From: an uncultured Oscillospiraceae bacterium
Lineage (GTDB): Bacteria; Bacillota; Clostridia; Oscillospirales; Oscillospiraceae
NCBI GenBank assembly: GCA_944386845.1
Contig: CALXCP010000002.1
Span: forward strand, 24,805-88,804
Direction: 5' to 3'
DNA length: 64,000 bases
Positions 50,622-59,240 of this stretch are shown here, piece after piece. The stretch's first letter is position 1; the number at the start of each line of letters is the position of its first letter. Position numbers and translations under genes: made by a program. The notes below the pieces were generated by a model that was not told the DNA's origin, did no database searches, and saw only the letters and a program-made list of their open reading frames with translations.

Positions 50622-51911
50622 ATGGAGGCAAAACGAGCGACGCGCGGGAAAAAGCTCCACTACGGATGGCTGGTGATGGCTGCGTGCGGGCTGATCCAGC
50701 TGGGAGATATCGGCATCTTTTCCAACTGCGGCGGGGTGTTCATCCAGCCGGTCTGTGACGAGCTGGGGTTCGCCCGGGCGGATTTCCAGCTGTACATGTC
50801 CATCATCACCCTCACCATGGCGCTGACCATGCCCCTGGCCCAGAGGATCCTCACCCGGGTGAACCTGCGGACGCTGGTGTCCGCCTGCGTGGCCCTGGAA
50901 TGTCTCGCCTTCGGCATGATGTCCCAGTACGATTCGGTATACGGCTGGTACATCTCCGGGCTGGTGCTGGGGCTGGGGCACGCCTACCTCACCTATCTGC
51001 TGCTGCCCTACCTGCTGAACAACTGGTTCAAGGTGCGCTACGGCCTGGCCCTGGGCCTGGCCTGCTGCTGCTCCACCCTGGGGGGCGCCATCTTCTCGCC
51101 CGTCACCGGCTGGCTCATCGGCAGCTTCGGCTGGCGCAACGCCTACATCATCCTGGCGGTGTGCGCCTTCATCATCGCCTTCCCGTCGGCGGCCATCATC
51201 CTGCGGCGGGAGCCGGAGGAGAAGGGCCTGAAGCCCTACGGCGAGGGCATGGCCCCCGAGGAGCACGAAAACGAGGCCATCATCCCCAGCGACCGGGGCT
51301 TCACCCTGGGGCAGGCGGTGCGTTCCCCGCTGTTCTGGTGCTGCGGGGTGTTCGTGATCGGTCTGGCCCTCACCTGCGACTTCCTGAATTACATCTCCTC
51401 GCTGGCCTACACCCTGGGTTTCCCGGTGGAGACGGGATCCATGATCCAGAGCCTGGTGCTCTGGGCGGCGGTGCTGGGCGACCCCATCTCGGGCTCCCTG
51501 CGGGACCGCTTCGGAGCGGGCACCGCCATCGGCAGCCTGATGACCCTGGGCATCCTGGGCCTGCTGATCATCCGGCTGTCCGGCGGGGTGGCGGTCCTGG
51601 TGTGCATCGGGGCCTTCCTGTTCGGGCTGGGCTTCTCCCTGCTGAACATGGCGCCGCCCCTGCTGGTGAAGCAGGTAGTGGGAGAGAAGGAGTACGGCCG
51701 GATCTACAGCTACATCGCCAGCCTGCTCACCCTGGCCAGCGCCTCGGCCGCGTTCATCTACGGCAAGATCTACGACCTGCACCAGTCCTATGACTGGGCG
51801 CTGGTGTTCGCCATCGTGAGCCTGACGGTGTCGGTGCTCATCAGCCTGTACATCCAGCGGAGAACGAAGGGCCTCTGGACCGGCGCGGCGGAGGCGAAGG
51901 AGGAGAAGTGA
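50622..51911 (+). CDS. MFS transporter next to LuxR gene
   Basis: 429 residues, 12 predicted helices, OFA-like and clearly paralogous to the divergent carrier (HYGWLVMAACGLIQLGDIGI, LLNNWFKVRYGLALGLACCCSTLGGAIFSP). I prefer the ATG at 50622, nine bases after GAGAGAGG; a GTG at 50613 is in frame. The gene ends TGA at 51909-51911, and the truncated LuxR frame continues in the same phase directly after this stop. It likely carries a compound whose presence is sensed by the linked regulator. Confidence 0.9.
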   Translation: MEAKRATRGKKLHYGWLVMAACGLIQLGDIGIFSNCGGVFIQPVCDELGFARADFQLYMSIITLTMALTMPLAQRILTRVNLRTLVSACVALECLAFGMMSQYDSVYGWYISGLVLGLGHAYLTYLLLPYLLNNWFKVRYGLALGLACCCSTLGGAIFSPVTGWLIGSFGWRNAYIILAVCAFIIAFPSAAIILRREPEEKGLKPYGEGMAPEEHENEAIIPSDRGFTLGQAVRSPLFWCCGVFVIGLALTCDFLNYISSLAYTLGFPVETGSMIQSLVLWAAVLGDPISGSLRDRFGAGTAIGSLMTLGILGLLIIRLSGGVAVLVCIGAFLFGLGFSLLNMAPPLLVKQVVGEKEYGRIYSYIASLLTLASASAAFIYGKIYDLHQSYDWALVFAIVSLTVSVLISLYIQRRTKGLWTGAAEAKEEK

Positions 51912-52034
51912 CAGCGTGACGCGGCGCCGCCGGGGGAGAGACGGGGGCGCCGCATCAAAACGGCGGACCTGGCCTTCACGGAGGAGGAGATCGGCGCCTA
52001 TCTGGACGAGATCGGCTTCACCAAGGAGGAGTCG

Positions 52035-53909
52035 GTGCGCCGGGAGCTCATCGACAACGCCGACGGGTGGATCACCTCGGCGTACCTGCTGGCCAACAAC
52101 TGGGCCAGCGGCTTCCACTTCGCCCCTATCTACAGCATGCTCAAGCACTCCATGTTCGAGCAGCTGGACCGGCCCCTGCAGGAGCTGCTGCTGCGCCTGT
52201 CGGTGTTCGACATCTTCACGGTGGAGCAGGCGGCCTTCGTCCTTCAGCGTCCCGATGTGGGGGCGCAGCTGGAGCAGCTCTACCTCAGCAACGCCTTCAT
52301 CTCTACCATCGGGGACGAGCGCTTCTCCATCCACCAGGTCTTCCGCAACTTCCTGCGCAAGGAGTGCGCCTACCACAGCGTGGATCTGCGGGAGTTGTAC
52401 CGCCGCAACGGGGAGTGGTACTATCAGAAGCGCAGCTATGTCATGGCCTATCAGAACTGGCTGGGGGCCGGGGCCTACGACCGCATCCTCTCCTCGCTGG
52501 AGGGGGCCCAGAACGCCAGCATCTCGCCGGCGGACAAGAGCCTGATGTTCCAGGTGTTCGGCTATGTGGACAGGGAGACCTACTGCCGCTATCCCCTGGC
52601 CACCCTGAAGTACATCACCCACCTGGCGGTGGGGGGCTACAAGGGCCCGGCGGCCCGGATCCTGGCCGAGCTGCAGCAGTACTATGAGACCCACGTCCAC
52701 GACGCTTACGACAGCCGCCGGCTCCAGGGGGAGTTCCACGTGGCCCGGACCATGCTGTGCCTGGACGACATCGAGCAGATCGAACGGGAGCTGCGCCTGG
52801 CCCGGGAGGCAGTGGGGGAGGGCGGCTCCCTGCTGTACAACAGGGAGACCCGGCCGCCCTGCTGCACCCCTGAGTTCAGCTACGCCTTTTTCAGCCGCAT
52901 GGGCGCCTATCAGGACACCGTGAGGCGGCTGAGCGCCGCCCTGCGGGACGGGGTGGCCCTCACCGGCTCCGGGGCGGGCTGCCCTGAGCTGATCCAGGCG
53001 GAGTACGCCCTGGAGACCGGGGAGTTCGAGCGGGTGGAGGAGCTGGCCCGGCAGGCGCTGGACATCGCGGCCACCCATGAGCAGACCTGGGTGAAGGTGG
53101 CGGCCCAGTTCACCCTGGCCCGGCTGTACATCCTCCGGCAGCGGATGGACGAGGCCCAGGAGATCCTGGACAGCTTCTTCCACCTCCAGAACCAGGACAT
53201 CGACCCGGGGCTGTTCAACCAGATCCAGGCCAGCATCGGCTATCTGTACGGCACCCTGGGGGAGGCGGAGAACATCCCCGCCCCCTTCTGTGAGGGGGAT
53301 CTGACCAAGTACCACGCCCGGGGGATGGAGAGCGCCTTCGCCTATCTGGTGTGCGAGCGGGCTTTCCTCCTGGAGGAGGAATATGAGGAGCTGGAGCGCC
53401 GGGCCCGGGTGTTCCAGAACCAGTACGACAACTCCCGCAGCCAGCTGGGCCTCATCCACCACCACATCATCCTGGCGGTGGCCAGGGAGCGCCTGTTCGG
53501 CCCCGAGCGGGGACAGGCGGAGCTGGACCGCGCCATGGAGCTGGCCCGGCCCGACCGGGTCATCCTCCCCTTCATCGAGAACGCCCGGTCGCTGCGCCGG
53601 CTGCTCACCCCCCAGGTGCAGAACGCCGCCCCCGAGTTCTGGTCCAAGGTCCTGGCCTTCGTGGACGCGGCGGAGCAGCCCCAGCAGCACACGGTGGGCC
53701 GCTGCGGCCTGCTGTCCGCCCGGGAGGCCGAGATCATGTACCTGATGGAGAAGGGCAAGCGGCAGCGGGAGATCGCCGAGCTGCTGTACATCTCCCCCAA
53801 CACGGTGAAAAAGCACATGGAGAACATCTACCGCAAGCTCAACGTGAACAACAAGACGCTGGCCCTGAAGGAGTTCCAGAAGATCAAGCACCCCCAGTGG
53901 GAGGGGTAG
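52035..53909 (+). CDS. LuxR-type (MalT-like) regulator, N-terminally truncated
   Basis: 624 residues from a GTG preceded by AAGGAGG at five bases. The frame is open back to 51912, right after the MFS stop. The sequence enters in mid-protein at ADLAFTEEEIGAYLDEIGF, the region that follows the P-loop NTPase in MalT-like regulators. A winged-helix part, TPR-like helices and a C-terminal LuxR HTH (about 555-612, LLSAREAEIMYLMEKGKRQREIAELLYISPNTVKKHM) follow. The roughly 200-residue NTPase with Walker A is missing. Full-length relatives have 800-900 residues. It may still bind DNA but should lack ATP-dependent switching, or it may be decaying. Confidence 0.8.
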   Translation: MRRELIDNADGWITSAYLLANNWASGFHFAPIYSMLKHSMFEQLDRPLQELLLRLSVFDIFTVEQAAFVLQRPDVGAQLEQLYLSNAFISTIGDERFSIHQVFRNFLRKECAYHSVDLRELYRRNGEWYYQKRSYVMAYQNWLGAGAYDRILSSLEGAQNASISPADKSLMFQVFGYVDRETYCRYPLATLKYITHLAVGGYKGPAARILAELQQYYETHVHDAYDSRRLQGEFHVARTMLCLDDIEQIERELRLAREAVGEGGSLLYNRETRPPCCTPEFSYAFFSRMGAYQDTVRRLSAALRDGVALTGSGAGCPELIQAEYALETGEFERVEELARQALDIAATHEQTWVKVAAQFTLARLYILRQRMDEAQEILDSFFHLQNQDIDPGLFNQIQASIGYLYGTLGEAENIPAPFCEGDLTKYHARGMESAFAYLVCERAFLLEEEYEELERRARVFQNQYDNSRSQLGLIHHHIILAVARERLFGPERGQAELDRAMELARPDRVILPFIENARSLRRLLTPQVQNAAPEFWSKVLAFVDAAEQPQQHTVGRCGLLSAREAEIMYLMEKGKRQREIAELLYISPNTVKKHMENIYRKLNVNNKTLALKEFQKIKHPQWEG

Positions 53910-53942
53910 TCCCGTCCGGCGCGAGATACTACTTTTTCCGGA

Positions 53943-53971
53943 TTGACCGGGGGCGGGACGCCTGCTATATT
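53943..53971 (+). promoter_or_regulatory. Promoter of the polyferredoxin gene
   Basis: TTGACC (53943-53948), a 17-nt spacer and TATATT (53966-53971), 30 bp after the LuxR stop. Confidence 0.75.
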
Positions 53972-54059
53972 GTAGAAACAGGGAAAATGGCCCCGGATGG
54001 CTCCGGGGCGGCAGGACAGCCGGAATACGACCCACGTGGTCAGAGAAGAGGAGTGTGCC

Positions 54060-54644
54060 ATGTCATATTGGATCTCAGACCTGTGTATCAACTGTGGCGG
54101 GTGCGCCGACGACTGTCCTGCGGGGGCCATCTACCCCACCCCCGTGCAGTATCAGGTGGACCCGGAGAAATGCGTGGACTGCGGCGTGTGCCATGACCGC
54201 TGCCCGTTCCACTACGCCCAGCCGGACGGGGAGCTGACATTCCCGCCGGTGGTGCGCGCCCGGGCGGCCCGGATCGTGGCGGACAAATGCATCGGCTGCT
54301 CTCTGTGTGCCAGGGCCTGCCCCGTGCACGCCATCTCGGGGGAGGTGCGCAAGCCCTTCACGGTGGACGAATCGGCCTGCATCGGCTGCGGGCTGTGCTT
54401 CACCAAGTGCAGGAAGGACGCCCTGGCCTGGGTGGAGACCGGCAAGCCGGAGACCGTCCCGCAGGGGGCCAAGGCGGACATCGACGGGGCGATCTGCATC
54501 GGCTGCGGCCTGTGCAAGCGGACCTGCCCGGTGGACGCCATCAGCGGCGAGCCAAAGGAGGCCCACACCGTGGACCAGGACAAGTGCATCGCCTGCGGCC
54601 TGTGCGTGTCCCGATGTAAGAGCGGGGCCGTGGCCTGGAAGTGA
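54060..54644 (+). CDS. Polyferredoxin with six [4Fe-4S] motifs
   Basis: 194 residues with six CxxCxxCxxxC motifs at Cys9-19, 38-48, 77-87, 107-117, 146-156 and 176-186. The stretches 74-124 and 143-193 are internal duplicates (CIGCSLCARACPVHAISGE and CIGCGLCKRTCPVDAISGE), so the protein grew by tandem copying of a two-cluster ferredoxin. GAAGAGGAG precedes the ATG. No flavin or signal motif is present; it should act as a cytosolic electron wire. The AOR-family enzyme in the divergent operon is a plausible partner. It has its own promoter and terminator. Confidence 0.92.
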   Translation: MSYWISDLCINCGGCADDCPAGAIYPTPVQYQVDPEKCVDCGVCHDRCPFHYAQPDGELTFPPVVRARAARIVADKCIGCSLCARACPVHAISGEVRKPFTVDESACIGCGLCFTKCRKDALAWVETGKPETVPQGAKADIDGAICIGCGLCKRTCPVDAISGEPKEAHTVDQDKCIACGLCVSRCKSGAVAWK

Positions 54645-54661
54645 CCCCCAAGAAGAGAACG

Positions 54662-54696
54662 AACGCCCCCGGCGGCCCTGGGCCGCCGGGGGCGTT
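54662..54696. terminator. Terminator of the polyferredoxin gene
   Basis: A 16-bp perfect stem AACGCCCCCGGCGGCC and its complement around CTG, between convergent genes, followed by TCC. Confidence 0.7.
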
Positions 54697-54708
54697 TCCG
54701 TGCTGTGG

Positions 54709-55314
54709 TCAGGGGGCGTCCGGGGCGGCGGGGGCCTCCTCCCCGGGCACCAGGGCGCGCAGGGAGAGCAGGCACCACAGGGCCCAGAACAGCAGGCCCC
54801 AGACGTAGACGATGAGGGCGGCCACCGCCGCCGGGTGGTCCCCCAGCGCCGACAGGGCGGGGTAGATCACCGGGAGAGAGACCAGGGTGTCCAGGGCGGT
54901 CCGGGCGTTGCGCTGCCAGCGCATGGCCCGGTCCAGCCGCCGGCCCTCCGGCTGCAGCCGGGCGGCCAGGCCGGCCAGATCGGTGAACAGCTGGAAGAAG
55001 AAGTAGATGCGGATCACCGCCAGGATCAGGGCCGCCGCCGACGACAGATAGCCGGGCAAGGCCGCCCACAGGTCCTCCCCCAGGAGCTGGAGCAGGGCTT
55101 CGGGGACGGCCGCTGCCCCCAGAGCCGCCGCCAGGGGGTAGAGGAGGGGCAGCTGGGGCAGCTCGGGGGCCAGCTCCTTCACCGCGTGGGCCAGCAGGAA
55201 CCAGCCCAGGAAGTCGGGCAGAATGTCAAGGGTGCCCACGTTGAAGTCAAAGGTGACCAGCAGGACTCCCCAGGCCGTTTCCCCCAGCAGGGAGCGCAGC
55301 CGCGCGCCGCTCAT
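54709..55314 (-). CDS. Membrane protein downstream of blaR1-like gene
   Basis: 201 residues with about five predicted transmembrane helices. It starts MSGARLRSLLGETAWGVLLVTFDFNVGTLDILPDFLGWFLL and has an Arg-rich cytoplasmic loop (ARLQPEGRRLDRAMRWQRNA). Proteins opening with this NVGTLDILPDFLGW-type motif are common uncharacterised membrane proteins in clostridia. Its ATG overlaps the preceding stop (ATGA), making it the third gene of the BlaI operon. Confidence 0.75.
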   Translation of the reverse strand: MSGARLRSLLGETAWGVLLVTFDFNVGTLDILPDFLGWFLLAHAVKELAPELPQLPLLYPLAAALGAAAVPEALLQLLGEDLWAALPGYLSSAAALILAVIRIYFFFQLFTDLAGLAARLQPEGRRLDRAMRWQRNARTALDTLVSLPVIYPALSALGDHPAAVAALIVYVWGLLFWALWCLLSLRALVPGEEAPAAPDAP

Positions 55315-57362
55315 GGGATCACCTCCGTCAGGTCGAGGGATACCTCATGGAGGGGGATCTGGGCCACCGGCCGCTCCCCGTCCGCCGTCTCCTCCACCAG
55401 GGTGAAGGAGAACTGGATGCGGTCGGCCAGGACGCCGCCGTCGGTCTCCAGCGCGCCCACGCCGGACCGGGGGGCCACGATGCTGCCCTCCGTCTCATGG
55501 GGCCACAGGGGGACGGCACCGCTGGTGTGGCTGCCGTAGAGCCGTTCGTCCCCGGCATACACATTGAACTCATGGCCCGCGTGGTACTCCGCGCCGGGGG
55601 ACGCGCCGGGACACCGGACCTCCAAGCAGCCGTAGAGCAGGCTGGAGGCGAACCGGGCGTCCAGGTCGGGGGAGGGGGTGGCGTTGTTGCCGAAGGCGCA
55701 GATCATGCCCCCGTGGTCGTGGGGCAGGTAGGAGAGGGTCTCGTCGGAGAACAGGCTGATCCGCTGGAGGTGCAGGGTGGGCCGGAGGCCGTCCTGCTCC
55801 GGGAGGGAGAGCTGGGCCAGATCGTGCCCGGCAAGGTAGCGCACGCCGAAGGAGAAGTCCGCGGCCTCCAGGTCGCTGAGCTCCGCCGGCCCATCCTCCC
55901 CCGTCTTTTCCACCAGCCAGCCCCCCTCCCCCCGGGCGACCTCCACCCGGTGGGTGAGGAGATAGAGGTGGGGGCGGGACTCCCTGTCGACCTGCTGGTA
56001 GAAGAAGGCCACCTCGGCGTCATAGCCCGACTCCGTTTCGGTGAGGTTCAGCACCAGGTAGGGGGGCATGGCGCCAGAGGACCAGCGCTGGTCCGTGGGG
56101 TCCCTGCCGGGGTCGTCCGCCGGGAAGAGGCCCAGGTCCAGGTAGAAGTTGCCCCACTCCCAGGTCTCATCGTTGCGCTCCAGCAGGGTGTCATACAGCT
56201 CCCGCTGCCCCTGCGTGTCGGTGACGGCGGCCAGGAAGTAGCCGTTGTTGTTCACCACCGCCTTGGCGTAGCAGTCCAGCGCCCCGGCCACGGTGGAGGG
56301 GCGGGAGACCCGGGCGGCGGCCAGCCCCCGGAGCAGGGCGTCCTCCAGCTCGTCCCGCTCCAGATGCGCCCGGGCGTCCCGGTCGGAGACAGCGGGGAGG
56401 GCGGCGGCGGCCGCCGCCGGCCCGGTGAGGCAGGCGGGGATGAGGATGACCACGATGCACAGGGACACCAGGGCCATCCCCCGGGGGTAGCGCTTGAAGC
56501 GGGCGATGGACTGGATGCGGGCCTTGATGTTCCGCCCGCCGTTGGCCATGGAGGTGGTGCCGGGCAGCCGGGCGTACCGGTCGTCGGCCATGGAGAGCAG
56601 GATGCGGCCGTAGTCCCGGCGCTCCTCCCCCTCCAGCCGCTCCAGCACCCGCTGGTCGCACAGGGCCTCGGCGTCGTTGCCCACCCGGTCAAAGACCCAC
56701 CACAGGAAGGGGTCACACCAGTGCAGGCACCGCAGCAGGCAGCCCAGCACGTTGAGCCACAGGTCGCCGTATCTCAGATGGAGCAGCTCGTGGAGGATGA
56801 CCTTGTCGTCCACCTCGCCCCCCTCGGGCAGCACCAGCACGGGGCGCAGGGGGCCGCACACGAAGGCGGAGGCCACCGGCGCCCGGGCCACCCGGGGCAG
56901 GGGCAGACCGTACCGCCCGGCCACCCGCTCCACCTGCCCGTCCCCCTCGGGGAGGACGGTAAGGGTCCGGCGCAGGCGGAGGTAGCCAATCAAAAACCAC
57001 AGCAGCCAGCACACCACCCCCGCCGCGTAGACCGCGAAGAGCCAGTCGGTGACGCTCCGGGGGGCGGCGGTCAGCCAGGGCAGGGGGGAGGCGACCGTCA
57101 CCGGCGTCCAGAGGTCGGCATAGGCGGAGGACAGCCCGGCCTCGACGCAGGTCTTGGCCAGCTCCACCCACCGCTCCAGGGGGAGCAGCCCCTGCCCCGC
57201 CGGACCGGCGGGGAGCAGGCAGCGCAGGGCCAGCAGGGCCCACACCCCGTACTGCCACCGGGGGGAGAGCTTGTCCCGGAAGATGGCCTTCAGCACCAGC
57301 AGCAGGGCGGCCACCGCCGAGACGGTGAGGGTCTGCAGCAGGAAGGACCACAGGCTGGTCAC
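55311..57362 (-). CDS. BlaR1/MecR1-type membrane metallopeptidase (M56)
   Basis: 683 residues. Transmembrane helices lie near 8-28, 38-52, 105-130 and 290-310. The zinc motif HELLH is at 191-195 in a cytoplasmic domain, with NDAEALCDQRVLERL beyond it. The ~370-residue region after the last helix is outside the cell; it is not a recognisable penicillin-binding sensor (I see no SxxK/SxN/KTG set), so the signal may not be a beta-lactam. The start is GTG at 57362, after GAGGTG overlapping the blaI-like stop. It is expected to cleave or trigger loss of the BlaI-type repressor. Confidence 0.9.
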   Translation of the reverse strand: MTSLWSFLLQTLTVSAVAALLLVLKAIFRDKLSPRWQYGVWALLALRCLLPAGPAGQGLLPLERWVELAKTCVEAGLSSAYADLWTPVTVASPLPWLTAAPRSVTDWLFAVYAAGVVCWLLWFLIGYLRLRRTLTVLPEGDGQVERVAGRYGLPLPRVARAPVASAFVCGPLRPVLVLPEGGEVDDKVILHELLHLRYGDLWLNVLGCLLRCLHWCDPFLWWVFDRVGNDAEALCDQRVLERLEGEERRDYGRILLSMADDRYARLPGTTSMANGGRNIKARIQSIARFKRYPRGMALVSLCIVVILIPACLTGPAAAAAALPAVSDRDARAHLERDELEDALLRGLAAARVSRPSTVAGALDCYAKAVVNNNGYFLAAVTDTQGQRELYDTLLERNDETWEWGNFYLDLGLFPADDPGRDPTDQRWSSGAMPPYLVLNLTETESGYDAEVAFFYQQVDRESRPHLYLLTHRVEVARGEGGWLVEKTGEDGPAELSDLEAADFSFGVRYLAGHDLAQLSLPEQDGLRPTLHLQRISLFSDETLSYLPHDHGGMICAFGNNATPSPDLDARFASSLLYGCLEVRCPGASPGAEYHAGHEFNVYAGDERLYGSHTSGAVPLWPHETEGSIVAPRSGVGALETDGGVLADRIQFSFTLVEETADGERPVAQIPLHEVSLDLTEVIP

Positions 57363-57365
57363 GGC

Positions 57366-57722
57366 TCACACCTCCATCTCGTCCAGCAGGCGGCGCAGCT
57401 CGGCCCGCTCGTCGGCGGTGAGGGAGCCGTCCCTCACGAAGGCGCTGATCAGCGCCTCGGCGGAGCCGTGATAGGCCCGGTCCACCAGGCCCCGGCGCTG
57501 GGCGGCGGCGCACTCCTCCCGGCTCACCGCCGCCCGGTAGCGGTGGGGGGAGAGGGCGCGGTCGATGTCCACCGCCCCCTTTTTGGCCAGCCGGGTCAGA
57601 TAGGTGTGCAGGGTGGTGCGGCTCCACCCCAGGGGGACGGCCCGGGCGATCTCCCCCAGCTCCAGCGCCCCGCCGGCCCAGAGGGCCTCCATCACCGCCC
57701 ACTCGTTGTCGGTAAAGGTCAC
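57366..57722 (-). CDS. BlaI/MecI-family repressor
   Basis: 118 residues. The winged helix has TDNEWAVMEALWAGGALELGEIA, SRTTLHTYLTRLAKKGAVDI and RALSPHRYRAAVSREE, and a dimerisation/cleavage region follows. The GTG start at 57722 is eight bases after AAAGGAGG. Two BlaI-type dyads overlap its promoter, so it represses its own operon (blaI-blaR1-membrane protein), released when the M56 peptidase is activated. Confidence 0.93.
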   Translation of the reverse strand: MTFTDNEWAVMEALWAGGALELGEIARAVPLGWSRTTLHTYLTRLAKKGAVDIDRALSPHRYRAAVSREECAAAQRRGLVDRAYHGSAEALISAFVRDGSLTADERAELRRLLDEMEV

Positions 57723-57738
57723 GGCGTTCGCCTCCTTT

Positions 57739-57778
57739 CTACACGTGTAGGATACACCTTGATTCTACACCCGTAGAA
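57739..57778 (-). promoter_or_regulatory. BlaI-type operators
   Basis: CTACACGTGTAG (57739-57750) contains the canonical TACA-N2-TGTA core. TTCTAC and GTAGAA around ACCC (57763-57778) form the second dyad. Centres are 26 bp apart; the second covers the -10 box. Confidence 0.85.
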
Positions 57779-57791
57779 CATCTCCTGTCAA
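57762..57791 (-). promoter_or_regulatory. Promoter of the BlaI operon
   Basis: On the minus strand TTGACA (57786-57791), an 18-nt spacer and TAGAAT (57762-57767), the latter within operator 2. Confidence 0.8.
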
Positions 57792-57798
57792 GCCCCAG

Positions 57799-57827
57799 TT
57801 GCAGGGCTGCGGAGAGTGTGCTATAAT
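57799..57827 (+). promoter_or_regulatory. Promoter of the DEAD-box helicase gene
   Basis: TTGCAG (57799-57804), a 17-nt spacer and TATAAT (57822-57827). The leader to the ATG is about 130 nt and carries the hairpin GGATCGG/CCGATCC (57841-57857). Confidence 0.8.
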
Positions 57828-57961
57828 GGGCGGGAAAAAGGGATCGGGGACCGATCCTGAAGACGATTTGGGGTCGCGCCAGGCAAAGGGCGTTTCCGGA
57901 CCGGAGTGTCTGCGAGGATGACCTTGGATCGGACACAGACACAAAGGAGAGGAAAACAGTT

Positions 57962-59137
57962 ATGGAGATCAACGGCGAGGTCGTCAACGACCAGGTGCGC
58001 TACGACCAGATGGACCTGTCCCCCGAGATCATGAAGGCCATCGAGAAGAAGGGCTATCAGGTGGCCACCCCGGTGCAGGCGGGGGCCATCCCCTATTTCA
58101 TGGAGTGGAGGGACGTCATCGCCAAGGCCCCCACCGGAACGGGCAAGACCTTTGCCTTCGGCATCCCCATGGTGGAGCACGTGGACCCGGAGGACCCGGC
58201 GGTGCAGGGCCTGGTGCTGGCACCCACCCGGGAGCTGGCCATGCAGATCCGGGACGAGATCCGGGACCTGTGCGCCTTCAAGGAGGGGGTGCGGGTGGTC
58301 TGCCTCTACGGCGGGCAGCCCATCGACAAGCAGATCACCCAGCTCAAGAAGAACCCCCAGATCGTGGTGGCCACCCCCGGGCGGCTCATGGACCACATGA
58401 AGCGCCGCACCGTGCGGCTGGACAAGGTACAGACGGTGGTGCTGGACGAGGCCGACCGGATGCTGGACATGGGCTTCATCCACGACGTCACCCGCATCCT
58501 GGACCTGATCAAGAGCAAGCGCAACGTGGGCATGTTCTCGGCCACCATCTCCCGGGAGGTGATGGACATCTCCTGGGTGTACCAGCGGGACCCGGTGGAG
58601 ATCACCGTCCGGGCCGATGAGGAGAACAAGCCCGACATCACCCAGTACGCCATCTCCTGCGACCGGGGGACCAAGGCGGACGTCACCGCCAAGCTGCTGA
58701 AGGGCGGCGGGTACGAGCGGGCCATCGCCTTCTGCAACACCAAGAACATGACCGACCGGCTGGTGGGCCTGCTGCGGATGCGGGGGGTGAAGTGCGAGGG
58801 CATCCACGGCGACATCCAGCAGAGCCAGCGGGAGCGCACCCTGAAACGCTTCCGGGACGGGGAGATGCAGGTGCTGGTGGCCACCGACGTGGCCGCCCGG
58901 GGCCTGGACATCGACGACGTGGACGTGGTGGTCAACTTCGACATGCCCGACCAGAACGAGGACTACATCCACCGCATCGGCCGCACCGGCCGGGCCAAGA
59001 AGCACGGGGTGGCCTTCGTCCTCACCAGCACCGTCACCGACGAGATCCGGCTGGACGAGGTGCGCAAGCAGACGGGCAACAACATCCGCAAGGTGACCCT
59101 GGACGACGAGGGCCGCCCGGTGCCCGCGGAGGGCTGA
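57962..59137 (+). CDS. DEAD-box ATP-dependent RNA helicase
   Basis: 391 residues, a near-minimal two-domain DEAD-box core. Walker A APTGTGKT is at 56-63, PTREL at 88-92, DEAD at 162-165, the SAT motif in MFSATISREV, and TDVAARGLDIDDV and HRIGRTGRA in domain 2. The Q motif region is RYDQMDLSPEIMKAIEKKGYQVATPVQ. It lacks the long basic C-terminal tail or DbpA-type RNA-binding domain of CshA and DbpA. AAAGGAGAGG precedes the ATG. Such helicases help ribosome assembly and RNA decay. The long leader is typical of temperature-responsive helicase mRNAs, an inference only. Confidence 0.93.
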   Translation: MEINGEVVNDQVRYDQMDLSPEIMKAIEKKGYQVATPVQAGAIPYFMEWRDVIAKAPTGTGKTFAFGIPMVEHVDPEDPAVQGLVLAPTRELAMQIRDEIRDLCAFKEGVRVVCLYGGQPIDKQITQLKKNPQIVVATPGRLMDHMKRRTVRLDKVQTVVLDEADRMLDMGFIHDVTRILDLIKSKRNVGMFSATISREVMDISWVYQRDPVEITVRADEENKPDITQYAISCDRGTKADVTAKLLKGGGYERAIAFCNTKNMTDRLVGLLRMRGVKCEGIHGDIQQSQRERTLKRFRDGEMQVLVATDVAARGLDIDDVDVVVNFDMPDQNEDYIHRIGRTGRAKKHGVAFVLTSTVTDEIRLDEVRKQTGNNIRKVTLDDEGRPVPAEG

Positions 59138-59240
59138 GGGCCCGAAATTCATCCGATTTTAATGTTTTATATATGCGGGTTTCAGACCGCTGTGCTATCC
59201 TGACACCACGGGACAGTTAGGAAGAAAGGAAGGACCTTGT

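Noticed and set aside
50595..54035. A 1146-codon minus-strand frame opposite the MFS and LuxR genes
   Set aside because: Same reasoning: antisense shadow of GC-rich genes, no start signals.
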